Below, piece after piece: positions 8,004-14,946 of a stretch of DNA of 22,766 nt (position 1 is its first letter; each line of letters starts with the position of its first letter). Source of the stretch: Sulfurovum sp. (lineage in GTDB: Bacteria > Campylobacterota > Campylobacteria > Campylobacterales > Sulfurovaceae); assembly GCA_003978395.1 (NCBI GenBank), contig QNZV01000002.1, positions 1 to 22,766 of the forward strand, read 5' to 3'. Both the position numbers and the translations under genes were made by a program. The notes under the pieces were generated by a model. That model searched no databases, was not told the DNA's origin, and saw nothing but the letters and a program-made list of their open reading frames with translations.

Positions 8004-8335
8004 TGAAAAAAAATCTATTTGAAATGGGTGCATCATTTGATGATGATTGGTCATCAGACAACAAAGAGAAACCTAAAAAGAGAGAATCAACCGAAATAAA
8101 AACACCAGAAAAGCATCAACTTCATTTTGCAAAAGAGAGACGAAGAGGTAAAGTTGTAACCATTGTTAAACCTTTTCATTTAAGCCAAAATGAGTTAAAA
8201 GCTCTTTTAAAAACAGTTAAAAAAAGATTGGGAACAGGTGGAACAGTAAAAGAAGAGAGTTTAGAGTTTCAAGGAGAGGTCAAAGAAAGTCTAAAAACTC
8301 AACTTGAAACTTTGGGTTATGGGTTTAAGAGGTAG
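8003..8335 (+). CDS. yciH: YciH/SUI1 (eIF1-like) translation factor
   Basis: A 110-aa protein. The first about 45 residues are charged and probably disordered (acidic DDDW, then lysine-rich). The SUI1 domain follows, with RRGKVVTIVKPF and the family signature LGTGGTVKEESLEFQGEV, then a helical end GYGFKR. SUI1 proteins resemble eukaryotic eIF1 and bind the 30S subunit; E. coli YciH is reported to influence initiation fidelity, and the bacterial role is otherwise poorly defined. It is coupled by a one-base overlap to the small membrane ORF and is the last gene of the surE operon. A hairpin follows directly after the stop. Confidence 0.9.
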   Translation: MKKNLFEMGASFDDDWSSDNKEKPKKRESTEIKTPEKHQLHFAKERRRGKVVTIVKPFHLSQNELKALLKTVKKRLGTGGTVKEESLEFQGEVKESLKTQLETLGYGFKR

Positions 8336-8336
8336 T

Positions 8337-8353
8337 AGAGGGAGATACCCTCT
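8337..8353 (+). terminator. Hairpin after yciH, probable terminator
   Basis: AGAGGG (8337-8342), loop AGATA, CCCTCT (8348-8353), followed by CTATTTTA. It lies in the 30-nt gap between the convergent yciH and VWA lipoprotein genes. The U-tract is short, so termination strength is uncertain. Confidence 0.55.
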
Positions 8354-8365
8354 CTATTTTAACAC

Positions 8366-9898
8366 TTATTGATAGTAGTCATAACTCACTTCAATCGTTG
8401 CACCACTTGGAGGAACTGCTGTTCCATGGAAAACAATTGCTCTTGATGATTGAACATAAGTATAACCATTAAGAGCATTTTCTACTACAACTGTACCATT
8501 AACTTTAACTTCATTTATTACAGTTGCTGGATGTGCAAGAATAAATGAACTTGCTGCTCCACCTGCATCTTGGGCGATCTGTTGCATAAATCCACTAAAA
8601 TCTAATGAACCATTAGCATCTGTATTATCAATACTTGAATGGATTCCTCCTGTTTCTGCAGACAAATCATCATATTGTGTATAATCTAAAGCATCATATC
8701 CTGTCTCAATAAGAGAGTATACTCTAATTCCTCTATCTTTAAACAGGTTATTACTAACATTGAAATCCACTCCATTACTACGTCTTCTATATTGACTTTC
8801 CTCATCTGAAATAATAATTACAGAAAGTGTTGAACCAGCTTTTGGCATACCTGCTAGAGTAACTGCTCCATCAAGATTATCATTATGTGCTAATGATTGT
8901 AATGATTGTTCTGCATTCCAAATACCTGTTTCAGTTGATGAACCATTTGTACCTGCAACTAATGATTGTTTCAATAATGTTGTATTATTTTCTATAATTC
9001 CTGCACTTCGTAAAATATGATATGCATCCCCATTGGTATGGTCTGTAGCTCCATATCCTGTTGTAATAATAGCTGAACGATAACTTAAACCAGAATTTGT
9101 CATTTCAGTTGAAAAATCATCTGCTGCTTTACTTAACGCATTTTGATTATCACTCATACTACCAGAATCATCTATAACAAATAGAATATCGGCATTCTGT
9201 TTAGCTGTGGCTTGACTAAATTTTTCTAAAGAAGTTGTTAACTTTTTTCCTTTTGGAATCACTCTTGCCGCATTAGTAATTGCATTACTCTCTGTTTGAT
9301 ATTTTGAATAGAATTTTTCAGGAACAACAACAGCTATATAAAAGTTAGAAGCTTCATACTCTCCATAAAGTAACATTAATCGAAACTGAGTATCTATAGG
9401 TGCATTTGTCGCAGCCAAAGGCAATCCTTTTGCTGTTCCATTTGAAAGAGTTGTTACAATCTCTCCAGCTAAAGTCAATGGTTCTATCTCTTTATTTGTA
9501 GTTAATTTATAATTAGCTATGGTAAAAGCATAAGGTGTTTGAAAACTTTGCGATGAAAATAGTGAAATAGTATCAATGCTTCCTCTAGAAGTACTCAATT
9601 GAGTAAAGGCTGTCTCTACACCCTTTTGCATTACTTTATAACTTTTAGAAGCTTTTTGGGTTGATCCTATCTGTTGAACAAATCCAGCTAACTCTTCATT
9701 TGTACCTGCTGACATCATTTTTGCAGTTGTACCCTCAATTTTTGCATCAATTAAATTAACACCCTTTGGTACTTGATATGTTGTTTTATCCATATCAAAT
9801 ATTTCAACTACTTTTGTATCATTTTTTTTGTCGTCATCTCCACAACCAATAAGAGATAAGATAAAAATTGATGTAAATAATAGCTTAAAGATTTTCAT
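8366..9898 (-). CDS. VWA-domain lipoprotein
   Basis: A 510-aa exported protein. A lipoprotein signal peptide ends in the lipobox LIGC with the lipidated C19, followed by GDDDKKND, so it should be anchored in a membrane facing the periplasm or surface. A region of about 200 residues without a recognised motif precedes a von Willebrand A domain (about 236-450). Its MIDAS is DDSGS at 243-247 (D243, S245, S247), with a further aspartate in IIISDEES (D365). The C-terminal about 55 residues look like a beta module ending IEVSYDYYQ. AAGGAAA precedes the ATG. VWA domains of this sort bind protein partners through a metal ion. It is monocistronic, convergent to yciH and divergent from aspS. The partner and role are unknown. 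Confidence 0.85.
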   Translation of the reverse strand: MKIFKLLFTSIFILSLIGCGDDDKKNDTKVVEIFDMDKTTYQVPKGVNLIDAKIEGTTAKMMSAGTNEELAGFVQQIGSTQKASKSYKVMQKGVETAFTQLSTSRGSIDTISLFSSQSFQTPYAFTIANYKLTTNKEIEPLTLAGEIVTTLSNGTAKGLPLAATNAPIDTQFRLMLLYGEYEASNFYIAVVVPEKFYSKYQTESNAITNAARVIPKGKKLTTSLEKFSQATAKQNADILFVIDDSGSMSDNQNALSKAADDFSTEMTNSGLSYRSAIITTGYGATDHTNGDAYHILRSAGIIENNTTLLKQSLVAGTNGSSTETGIWNAEQSLQSLAHNDNLDGAVTLAGMPKAGSTLSVIIISDEESQYRRRSNGVDFNVSNNLFKDRGIRVYSLIETGYDALDYTQYDDLSAETGGIHSSIDNTDANGSLDFSGFMQQIAQDAGGAASSFILAHPATVINEVKVNGTVVVENALNGYTYVQSSRAIVFHGTAVPPSGATIEVSYDYYQ

Positions 9899-9952
9899 AA
9901 CTTTTCCTTGAAATTAAATTTTGAAACCTAAATATATTCGTTTCATAAGTTT

Positions 9953-9958
9953 ATTATA
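9953..9958 (-). promoter_or_regulatory. VWA lipoprotein -10 element
   Basis: Minus-strand TATAAT (in GTTATAATAAAC) lies 54 nt before the lipoprotein ATG. Upstream on the minus strand are the tandem TTGCAA motifs listed separately, at distances that do not fit a standard -35. Confidence 0.5.
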
Positions 9959-9968
9959 ACAGATAAAT

Positions 9969-9988
9969 GTTGCAAAAACGTTGCAAAA
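9969..9988. repeat. Tandem GTTGCAAAA motif, 11-bp period
   Basis: Two copies of GTTGCAAAA start at 9969 and 9980, exactly 11 bp apart (one helical turn). Each contains the palindrome TTGCAA. They lie between the divergent VWA lipoprotein and aspS promoters, 11 bp upstream of the lipoprotein -10. An operator is plausible; AT-rich coincidence is possible. Confidence 0.4.
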
Positions 9989-10043
9989 TATTTTTTATTG
10001 TTTTTTTATAGTAAAATATAAAAAAATCTATCTATAAAATATT

Positions 10044-10072
10044 TTTACTTCTATGCAACAATCTGCTATAAT
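10044..10072 (+). promoter_or_regulatory. aspS promoter
   Basis: TTTACT at 10044-10049, a 17-bp spacer, then TATAAT at 10067-10072 with the extended TGC immediately before it. This is the best two-part promoter in the window. Transcription would start near 10079, giving a leader of about 48 nt before the aspS GTG. Confidence 0.65.
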
Positions 10073-10126
10073 CGCGAAAAAATTTAATTTATGCATTATA
10101 GATGTATAAGTATAGAGGAATAATGC

Positions 10127-11893
10127 GTGAGAACACACTATTGTGCTAATGTAAACGAAACATATATTGACCAAACTGTTACGGTATCTGGTTGGGTAGC
10201 AAGTCGCCGTGACCACGGTGGGTTAATTTTTATTGACTTAAGAGACAAAGACCAAGTTGTTCAGATTGTTTGTGACCCTGCTGATAATGCAGAAGTTCAT
10301 AAATTGGCTGAAGGTGTACGAGACCAATTTGTACTTATTGTAACAGGTAAGGTTCGTGCTAGAGGGGAAGGACTTGAAAACCCAAAACTTAAAACAGGTA
10401 AAATTGAAATTGTTGCAAACAAATTGATTATAGAAAACAAATCACTTCCAATGCCTTTTGAACTGAACGATGATAAAGTAAACGAAGAGATTAAATTAAA
10501 ATACAGATATTTGGAACTTAGAACTCAAAAAGCTTATGATATTTTTAAACTTCGTTCAAAAGTAACCATCTCTGCACGGAATACCCTTGATGAATTAGAT
10601 TTTTTAGAAGTTGAAACACCAATAATTACTAAATCAACTCCAGAAGGTGCTAGAGATTATCTTGTTCCAAGCCGTGTTCATGGTGGTGAGTTCTATGCAC
10701 TTCCACAATCTCCACAACTTTTTAAACAACTTTTGATGGTCGGTGGATTTGACCGTTATTTTCAAATTGCAAAGTGTTTTAGAGATGAAGACCTTAGAGC
10801 AGATAGACAACCAGAATTTACTCAAATAGATGTTGAGATGAGTTTCTGTGACCAAGAAGATGTTATTGCTGTAGCAGAAAAACTCATACATAATATTTTT
10901 GATAAGTGTGATTTTGAAATTCCTACTAAATTCACAAGAATGAGCTACATGGATGCAATGGAGAAGTATGGTTCAGACAAACCAGACATGCGTTATGACC
11001 TTGCAATGGTTGATGTTATGGATATTTTTGAGCGTTGTGATAATGAGATTTTCTCTAACATTGCAAAAGAGCCTAAGAAAAATAGAATCAAAGCACTTAA
11101 AGTTCCAAAAGGCGATGAAATTTTCTCTAAAAGAGAGATGAAACGTTTTGAAGATTATGTTCGTAAATTTGGAGCATCAGGTCTTGGTTACTTCCAAATG
11201 AAAGAAGATGGTCTAAAAGGTCCATTGACAAAATTCTTTACAGAAGAAGACATTCAAGCTATTATTGAGCGATGTGAACTAGAAGTTGGCGATGCTGTTT
11301 TCTTTGGTGCTGGTAACAAAAAATTGGTTTGGGACTACATGGGTCGTTTTAGAACTCATTTAGCTGAGATTATGGAGATTATTCCAAAAGACAAATTTGA
11401 GTTCCTATGGGTTATGGACTTCCCAATGTTTGAAGTTGAAGATGGAAAGACAAAAGCGATGCACCACGCCTTTACCATGCCACAACTTGATGAAAATGGT
11501 AAAATTAGTTATGATGATATTGAAGAGTTAAAATCTGTTGCTTATGACATTGTGCTTAATGGTACAGAGCTTGGTGGTGGGTCTATTCGTATTCATAAAG
11601 AGGATTTACAAAAAGAGGTCTTTAAGCTCATGGGAATCTCTGATGAAGAGGCTCAAGAGAAGTTTGGGTTCTTGCTTGATGCTTTCAAATTTGGAGCTCC
11701 TCCACACGGTGGATTTGCCTTGGGTCTTGACAGACTTATTATGCTTATGACAGGTGCTAGTAGTATTAGAGAAGTTATTGCTTTTCCAAAAACACAAAAA
11801 GCACAGTGTCTTTTAACCAAAGCACCAAGCCCTGTTGAAGCAGAGCAACTAAATGAGCTTAGTCTTAGAGTTAGAAAACCAGTTACTGAATAG
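10127..11893 (+). CDS. aspS: Aspartyl-tRNA synthetase, probably non-discriminating
   Basis: A 588-aa class II synthetase of the bacterial type. The N-terminal OB-fold anticodon domain contains VSGWVASRRDHGGLIFIDLR. Motif 1 lies around 159-168, motif 2 FRDEDLRADRQPEFTQID is at 218-235, the GAD insertion follows in the middle, and motif 3 GFALGLDRL is at 529-537. The start is a GTG (MRTHYC...) with AGAGGAA 6-7 nt upstream. An ATG four bases earlier is out of frame and opens only an 8-codon ORF. In Campylobacterota studied so far, such as Helicobacter pylori, AspRS also charges tRNA-Asn and GatCAB amidates the product. Applying that here is inference, since AsnRS and gatCAB lie outside the window. 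Confidence 0.97.
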   Translation: MRTHYCANVNETYIDQTVTVSGWVASRRDHGGLIFIDLRDKDQVVQIVCDPADNAEVHKLAEGVRDQFVLIVTGKVRARGEGLENPKLKTGKIEIVANKLIIENKSLPMPFELNDDKVNEEIKLKYRYLELRTQKAYDIFKLRSKVTISARNTLDELDFLEVETPIITKSTPEGARDYLVPSRVHGGEFYALPQSPQLFKQLLMVGGFDRYFQIAKCFRDEDLRADRQPEFTQIDVEMSFCDQEDVIAVAEKLIHNIFDKCDFEIPTKFTRMSYMDAMEKYGSDKPDMRYDLAMVDVMDIFERCDNEIFSNIAKEPKKNRIKALKVPKGDEIFSKREMKRFEDYVRKFGASGLGYFQMKEDGLKGPLTKFFTEEDIQAIIERCELEVGDAVFFGAGNKKLVWDYMGRFRTHLAEIMEIIPKDKFEFLWVMDFPMFEVEDGKTKAMHHAFTMPQLDENGKISYDDIEELKSVAYDIVLNGTELGGGSIRIHKEDLQKEVFKLMGISDEEAQEKFGFLLDAFKFGAPPHGGFALGLDRLIMLMTGASSIREVIAFPKTQKAQCLLTKAPSPVEAEQLNELSLRVRKPVTE

Positions 11894-11946
11894 ATTTTGG
11901 TATATGTAGGTTCGATTTCATCCAACGTCAAAACCAAAAACAACAC

Positions 11947-11983
11947 ATCCAATAATGTTCGATAAAATCGAATATTATTGGAT
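11947..11983 (+). repeat. Long hairpin between aspS and adk
   Basis: Inverted repeat with 17-nt arms: ATCCAATAATGTTCGAT at 11947-11963 and ATCGAATATTATTGGAT at 11967-11983, loop AAA. All 17 positions pair as RNA, one of them G-U. It lies 54 nt after the aspS stop and 30 nt before the adk ATG. The downstream side is A-rich rather than a U-tract, so a simple plus-strand terminator is not well supported. On the minus strand it would be followed by a T-rich stretch, but no minus-strand gene ends there. Confidence 0.75.
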
Positions 11984-12013
11984 ACAAATAGATAAAAAAA
12001 TAAAGGAAAAAAA

Positions 12014-12607
12014 ATGAAGAAACTCTTCTTATTAATTGGTGCTCCAGGTTCAGGAAAAACTACAGATGCAAGTATGATTGCTGAAAAACATTCAGATAAA
12101 ATTGTTCACTACTCAACAGGAGATATGCTTAGAAAAGAGGTAGCAAGTGGCTCCCAATTGGGTCAAACTATTGATGAATTTATCTCTAAAGGTGCATTGG
12201 TTCCTCTAAATATTATTGTAGATACGATTATCTCTGCAATTAATCAAGCACCTGTTGATACTGTTCTGATTGATGGTTATCCTCGTTCCGTAGAACAGAT
12301 GACAGCTCTTGACGAAATTGTGGCAAAAGAGGATGACATTGAACTTACATCTGTTATTGAAGTACGTGTCTCAGAACAAGTTGCAAAAGATAGAATTTTA
12401 GGTCGTGCAGCAGATGCTAAACCAGGCGAAGAGCGAAGTGATGATAGTATTGAAGTATTCTATGACAGAATGAAAGTATATACTGACCCATTGGCAGAGA
12501 TTCAAGAGTTTTACACAAACAATGGTCTTATTAAAGTGATTAATGGTGAGAGAGAACTTGAACCAATTGTTGCCGAAATGGAAGCATTTATTTTAGAAAA
12601 TATGTAA
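12014..12607 (+). CDS. adk: Adenylate kinase (short-LID form)
   Basis: This 197-aa cytosolic enzyme interconverts ATP, ADP and AMP. The P-loop GAPGSGKTT is at 9-17. The AMP-binding region STGDMLRKEV follows at about 35-44, and the DGYPRSVEQM motif carries the NMP-binding arginine. The lid is the short form (GRAADAKPGEERSDDS) without zinc cysteines, as in other Campylobacterota, giving a protein shorter than the 214 aa of E. coli. AAAGGAAAA precedes the ATG. It may be co-transcribed with aspS, with the strong hairpin lying in the 120-nt gap. It is convergent to the HsdS-like gene. Confidence 0.96.
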   Translation: MKKLFLLIGAPGSGKTTDASMIAEKHSDKIVHYSTGDMLRKEVASGSQLGQTIDEFISKGALVPLNIIVDTIISAINQAPVDTVLIDGYPRSVEQMTALDEIVAKEDDIELTSVIEVRVSEQVAKDRILGRAADAKPGEERSDDSIEVFYDRMKVYTDPLAEIQEFYTNNGLIKVINGERELEPIVAEMEAFILENM

Positions 12608-12613
12608 AATTAA

Positions 12614-12635
12614 GGGTGCGATAATAATCGCATCC
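12614..12635. terminator. Hairpin between convergent adk and HsdS-like gene
   Basis: GGGTGCGAT (12614-12622), loop AATA, ATCGCATCC (12627-12635): nine pairs including one G-U. It fills the 33-nt gap between two convergent stops, which is the position of a bidirectional terminator, although neither side has a good U-tract. Confidence 0.6.
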
Positions 12636-12640
12636 TACTA

Positions 12641-13114
12641 TTAAAACCGTTCAAGCAAACGATTTACATCGGTCAAAAGTTCCACATTTGACAATGTTGC
12701 CAAAGGTAAAGAGGCTGGATTTACAGAATCAAACTCTTTTGCTTTCTCTGCCAATAATCTACGACCACGAGTAGAGTTAATAAATTGAACTATAAAACGA
12801 CTATCCAATTTTACATAAGCTTTTCGTCTTACAATTGCCATATAGTGAGGCACAACATACCCCTCTTGACCTTTTTCAACATAACAAGCAATCATTGGAT
12901 GATAAAGACTAACAATAACATCCCCTGCTTTGGTTAACTGCTTTGATGATGCTTCATTGGCACACTTTATCTCTAAAAATTTACGCTCATCTAAAAAAGA
13001 AATTGGTTCCAGAGATACCATTGTCAACTCTTTACAAGCTTTTTTCTTACTTTTAGCTTTTCCTTCAACAAGATAAGCACCTCTAATGATTTCTGCAACT
13101 TCTTTTAATTTCAT
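12641..13114 (-). CDS. Solitary single-TRD HsdS-like protein
   Basis: A 157-aa protein resembling one half of a type I restriction-modification specificity subunit. MKLKEVAEIIRGAYLV is the usual opening of a target-recognition domain. SKQLTKAGDVIVSLYHPMIA matches the conserved L..GDVIVS segment, then YVVPHYMAIVRRK, LDSRFIVQFINS and a conserved helix-like tail LPLATLSNVELLTDVNRLLE. Full HsdS has two such halves (about 400 aa); here there is one. No hsdM, hsdR or recombinase is nearby. It could serve a distant methylase as a half-subunit dimer, or have been recruited for something else. It sits downstream of hemE after a 266-nt gap, with its own possible promoter. The family call is by motif resemblance. 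Confidence 0.72.
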   Translation of the reverse strand: MKLKEVAEIIRGAYLVEGKAKSKKKACKELTMVSLEPISFLDERKFLEIKCANEASSKQLTKAGDVIVSLYHPMIACYVEKGQEGYVVPHYMAIVRRKAYVKLDSRFIVQFINSTRGRRLLAEKAKEFDSVNPASLPLATLSNVELLTDVNRLLERF

Positions 13115-13189
13115 AATTTTTTCTCTATATTGTTTATTCTTTTACAAAATGATTTCTCAAAGACTTAATAAATTCTTAATGTGTTAGTA

Positions 13190-13195
13190 AGTATA
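13190..13195 (-). promoter_or_regulatory. Candidate -10 for the HsdS-like gene
   Basis: Minus-strand TATACT lies 75 nt upstream of the ATG at 13114, with no clear -35. The rest of the 13115-13380 gap is AT-rich and holds one hairpin near hemE and no convincing gene. Confidence 0.3.
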
Positions 13196-13331
13196 GTGAA
13201 AAATCCCTTATATTAAATTAATATTAAGCATTAATACTATTTTATTTAAATAAGTTAAATAGAAAGGAACATCCAATAATGAGTTTAATAGAAGTAAAAA
13301 TATTTAATAGATTTTTTAACAGAAGTTGTTT

Positions 13332-13360
13332 TATTGATGCACTAAAAGAGTGCATCAATA
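13332..13360 (-). terminator. Perfect 12-bp hairpin after hemE
   Basis: TATTGATGCACT (13332-13343), loop AAAAG, AGTGCATCAATA (13349-13360), a perfect stem that starts 21 nt beyond the hemE stop. The position fits a terminator of the asd-yqhA-hemE operon, but on the minus strand it is followed by AAAACAAC, not a U-tract, so it could instead be a 3'-end stabilising or Rho-linked structure. Confidence 0.5.
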
Positions 13361-13380
13361 GAAAGTTTCATATAGAAATT

Positions 13381-14430
13381 TTAATTTCGTTTAGAGAGTC
13401 TCTGACACTCTGAAACAAAATGTTTGGCATTTTCTACAGGTACATCAGGAAGAATCCCATGCCCTAAATTAAAGATGTGTCTACCATCTTTCATAGTTTC
13501 TGCAAGAGATGCAACACACTCAGTAGTTGCCTCTTTTGAGTAAAGACGACAAGGCTCCATGTTTCCTTGAAGTACATATTTATCCCCAAGTTTCTCTTTT
13601 GCCATTGCCATTGGAGTTCCCCAATCAACACCAAATACATCAAAGTTTCCATAAACCAAACCTTGCTCTATAAAAGATGCTACACCTTTAGGAAACATAA
13701 TAATAGGAGTATCTGGATATTTAGATTTAAGGTAATCAGCAATCTCTACCATATATTTCCATGAAAACTCATCATATTTACTTGGCTCAATTGCTGCTGC
13801 CCATGAATCAAAAATCTGAACAACATCAATTCCAGATTCAATCTGTTTTTCCATATAGTATTTTACAACTTGAGTTACTTCTTTTAAAATATTATGAAGG
13901 AGTTCAGGGTTTGAGTACATCATTTTTTTACAAATATTATATGTTTTTGTCCCTTGACCCTCTATCATATAGGTAGCAAGTGTCCAAGGAGCACCACAAA
14001 AACCAATGAGTGCTATATCATCCTCACGCTCATCAAGTTGAGTACGAAGCAATTTAATGGTATCGTAAACATACGTCAACTTCTCTGCTGCCTCTTTTCC
14101 ACCAATAAGTCGGTCTAAATCAGCTTGAGAGGTTAAAGGGTCATTAAATTTTGGTCCAAAACCTTTGATAAACTCTAAATCCATTCCCATCTCATCAGGA
14201 ATCACTAAAATATCTGAAAACAAAATAGCTGCATCAACACCCACTATATCCAATGGTTGAAGGGTTACCTCTGCTGCTTTTTCAGGAGTATGACAAAGGT
14301 TTAAAAAATTTCCTGCCTCTGCTCTTACTGCCATATATTCAGGTAAATATCGTCCTGCTTGTCTCATCATCCATACAGGAGTGTATGGGGTCTCTTTGCC
14401 TAAACAGGCATCTACGAAAATTTTGCTCAT
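13381..14430 (-). CDS. hemE: Uroporphyrinogen decarboxylase
   Basis: This 349-aa cytosolic haem-pathway enzyme removes four acetate carboxyls from uroporphyrinogen III to give coproporphyrinogen III. The N-terminal signature PVWMMRQAGRYLPEY at about 18-32 holds the substrate-binding arginines. The conserved aspartate lies in DAAILFSDILVIPDEMG, the GFCGAPWTLATYM motif follows, and the C-terminus has FNLGHGILPDVPVENA. The length is usual. Its ATG overlaps the stop of the upstream yqhA gene by one base (TAATG), so it is translated from the asd-yqhA-hemE message. A hairpin follows the stop. Confidence 0.97.
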   Translation of the reverse strand: MSKIFVDACLGKETPYTPVWMMRQAGRYLPEYMAVRAEAGNFLNLCHTPEKAAEVTLQPLDIVGVDAAILFSDILVIPDEMGMDLEFIKGFGPKFNDPLTSQADLDRLIGGKEAAEKLTYVYDTIKLLRTQLDEREDDIALIGFCGAPWTLATYMIEGQGTKTYNICKKMMYSNPELLHNILKEVTQVVKYYMEKQIESGIDVVQIFDSWAAAIEPSKYDEFSWKYMVEIADYLKSKYPDTPIIMFPKGVASFIEQGLVYGNFDVFGVDWGTPMAMAKEKLGDKYVLQGNMEPCRLYSKEATTECVASLAETMKDGRHIFNLGHGILPDVPVENAKHFVSECQRLSKRN

Positions 14431-14945
14431 TAGTGGTCTCCTCCTTTATGTAAAAAATATAATGATATTGCCAATGCCAAAATAGAGACTGCAAAAAAGA
14501 CTAAATCTAATGCTCCATTATAGCTAGTGTAAAGCACTCTTTGAAAGAAATTAACAACAAGTACCATGACAATTACTTTTCCTAATTTATCTTTCAACTC
14601 ATCCAGTGACTGAATCTCTAAAATTTTTGATGCACCCTCTTTTTTAGCTACATCAATCTCTGAAATAAACAACTCATAGAGTCCAAATCCAAAAATAAAC
14701 AGTACAACTGCCATAAGATATAGGTCAACTGCACCAATAAGTCCCCCTACAATCACTTCATGAAACTTTTCAGGATGCAAATGGTTTAAATAAGTTGTAA
14801 ACACATTACCCACAACTCCATAAATATCAACTGAAGCTACTATAAAAAGAGTTATTCCTCCTAGCATAGAAAATAGAACAGCCAAGAGTACAAAAAATCG
14901 TGTATTCCAGAGTAAGCTTTCAAATATACGTTCAACAAACTTCAT
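14430..14945 (-). CDS. yqhA: YqhA/UPF0114-family membrane protein
   Basis: A 171-aa integral membrane protein with hydrophobic segments at about 15-37, 64-90, 121-138 and 144-164. The opening KFVERIFESLLWNTRFFVLLAV and the GGLIGAVDLYLMAVVLFIFGFGLYELF stretch are characteristic of the UPF0114 family, whose function is not established. The charged loop DVAKKEGASKILEIQSLDELKDKLGKV lies between the second and third segments. It is located one base after asd and overlaps hemE by one base, so the three genes form a tight operon; nothing in the sequence explains the pairing with haem or aspartate-pathway enzymes. Confidence 0.88.
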   Translation of the reverse strand: MKFVERIFESLLWNTRFFVLLAVLFSMLGGITLFIVASVDIYGVVGNVFTTYLNHLHPEKFHEVIVGGLIGAVDLYLMAVVLFIFGFGLYELFISEIDVAKKEGASKILEIQSLDELKDKLGKVIVMVLVVNFFQRVLYTSYNGALDLVFFAVSILALAISLYFLHKGGDH

Positions 14946-14946
14946 T

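Noticed and set aside
10123..10149. ATG at 10123 as the aspS start or a regulatory uORF
   Set aside because: It is out of frame with aspS and gives only eight codons. The GTG at 10127 with AGAGGAA upstream yields the conserved N-terminus; no evidence for a regulatory role.
11909..11931. GGTTCGATTTCATCC resembling a tRNA T-arm
   Set aside because: The flanking bases do not form the T stem, and no acceptor, D or anticodon arm fits upstream, where aspS is still coding.
11653..11952. 99-codon minus-strand ORF over the aspS 3' end, which would place the aspS-adk hairpin in its leader
   Set aside because: Almost all of it is antisense to conserved AspRS motif 3, there is no ribosome site, and its composition is that of a shadow frame.
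11945..13283. 13-base match ACATCCAATAATG at about 11945 and 13269
   Set aside because: With this AT-rich composition and window size several exact matches of this length are expected by chance; flanks do not match.
13279..13413. Plus-strand 44-codon ORF starting MSLIEVKIFNRFF in the gap downstream of hemE
   Set aside because: It runs into the 3' end of hemE on the other strand, contains the perfect hairpin within its frame, and has only a distant AAAGGA. Chance is more likely in this AT-rich gap.
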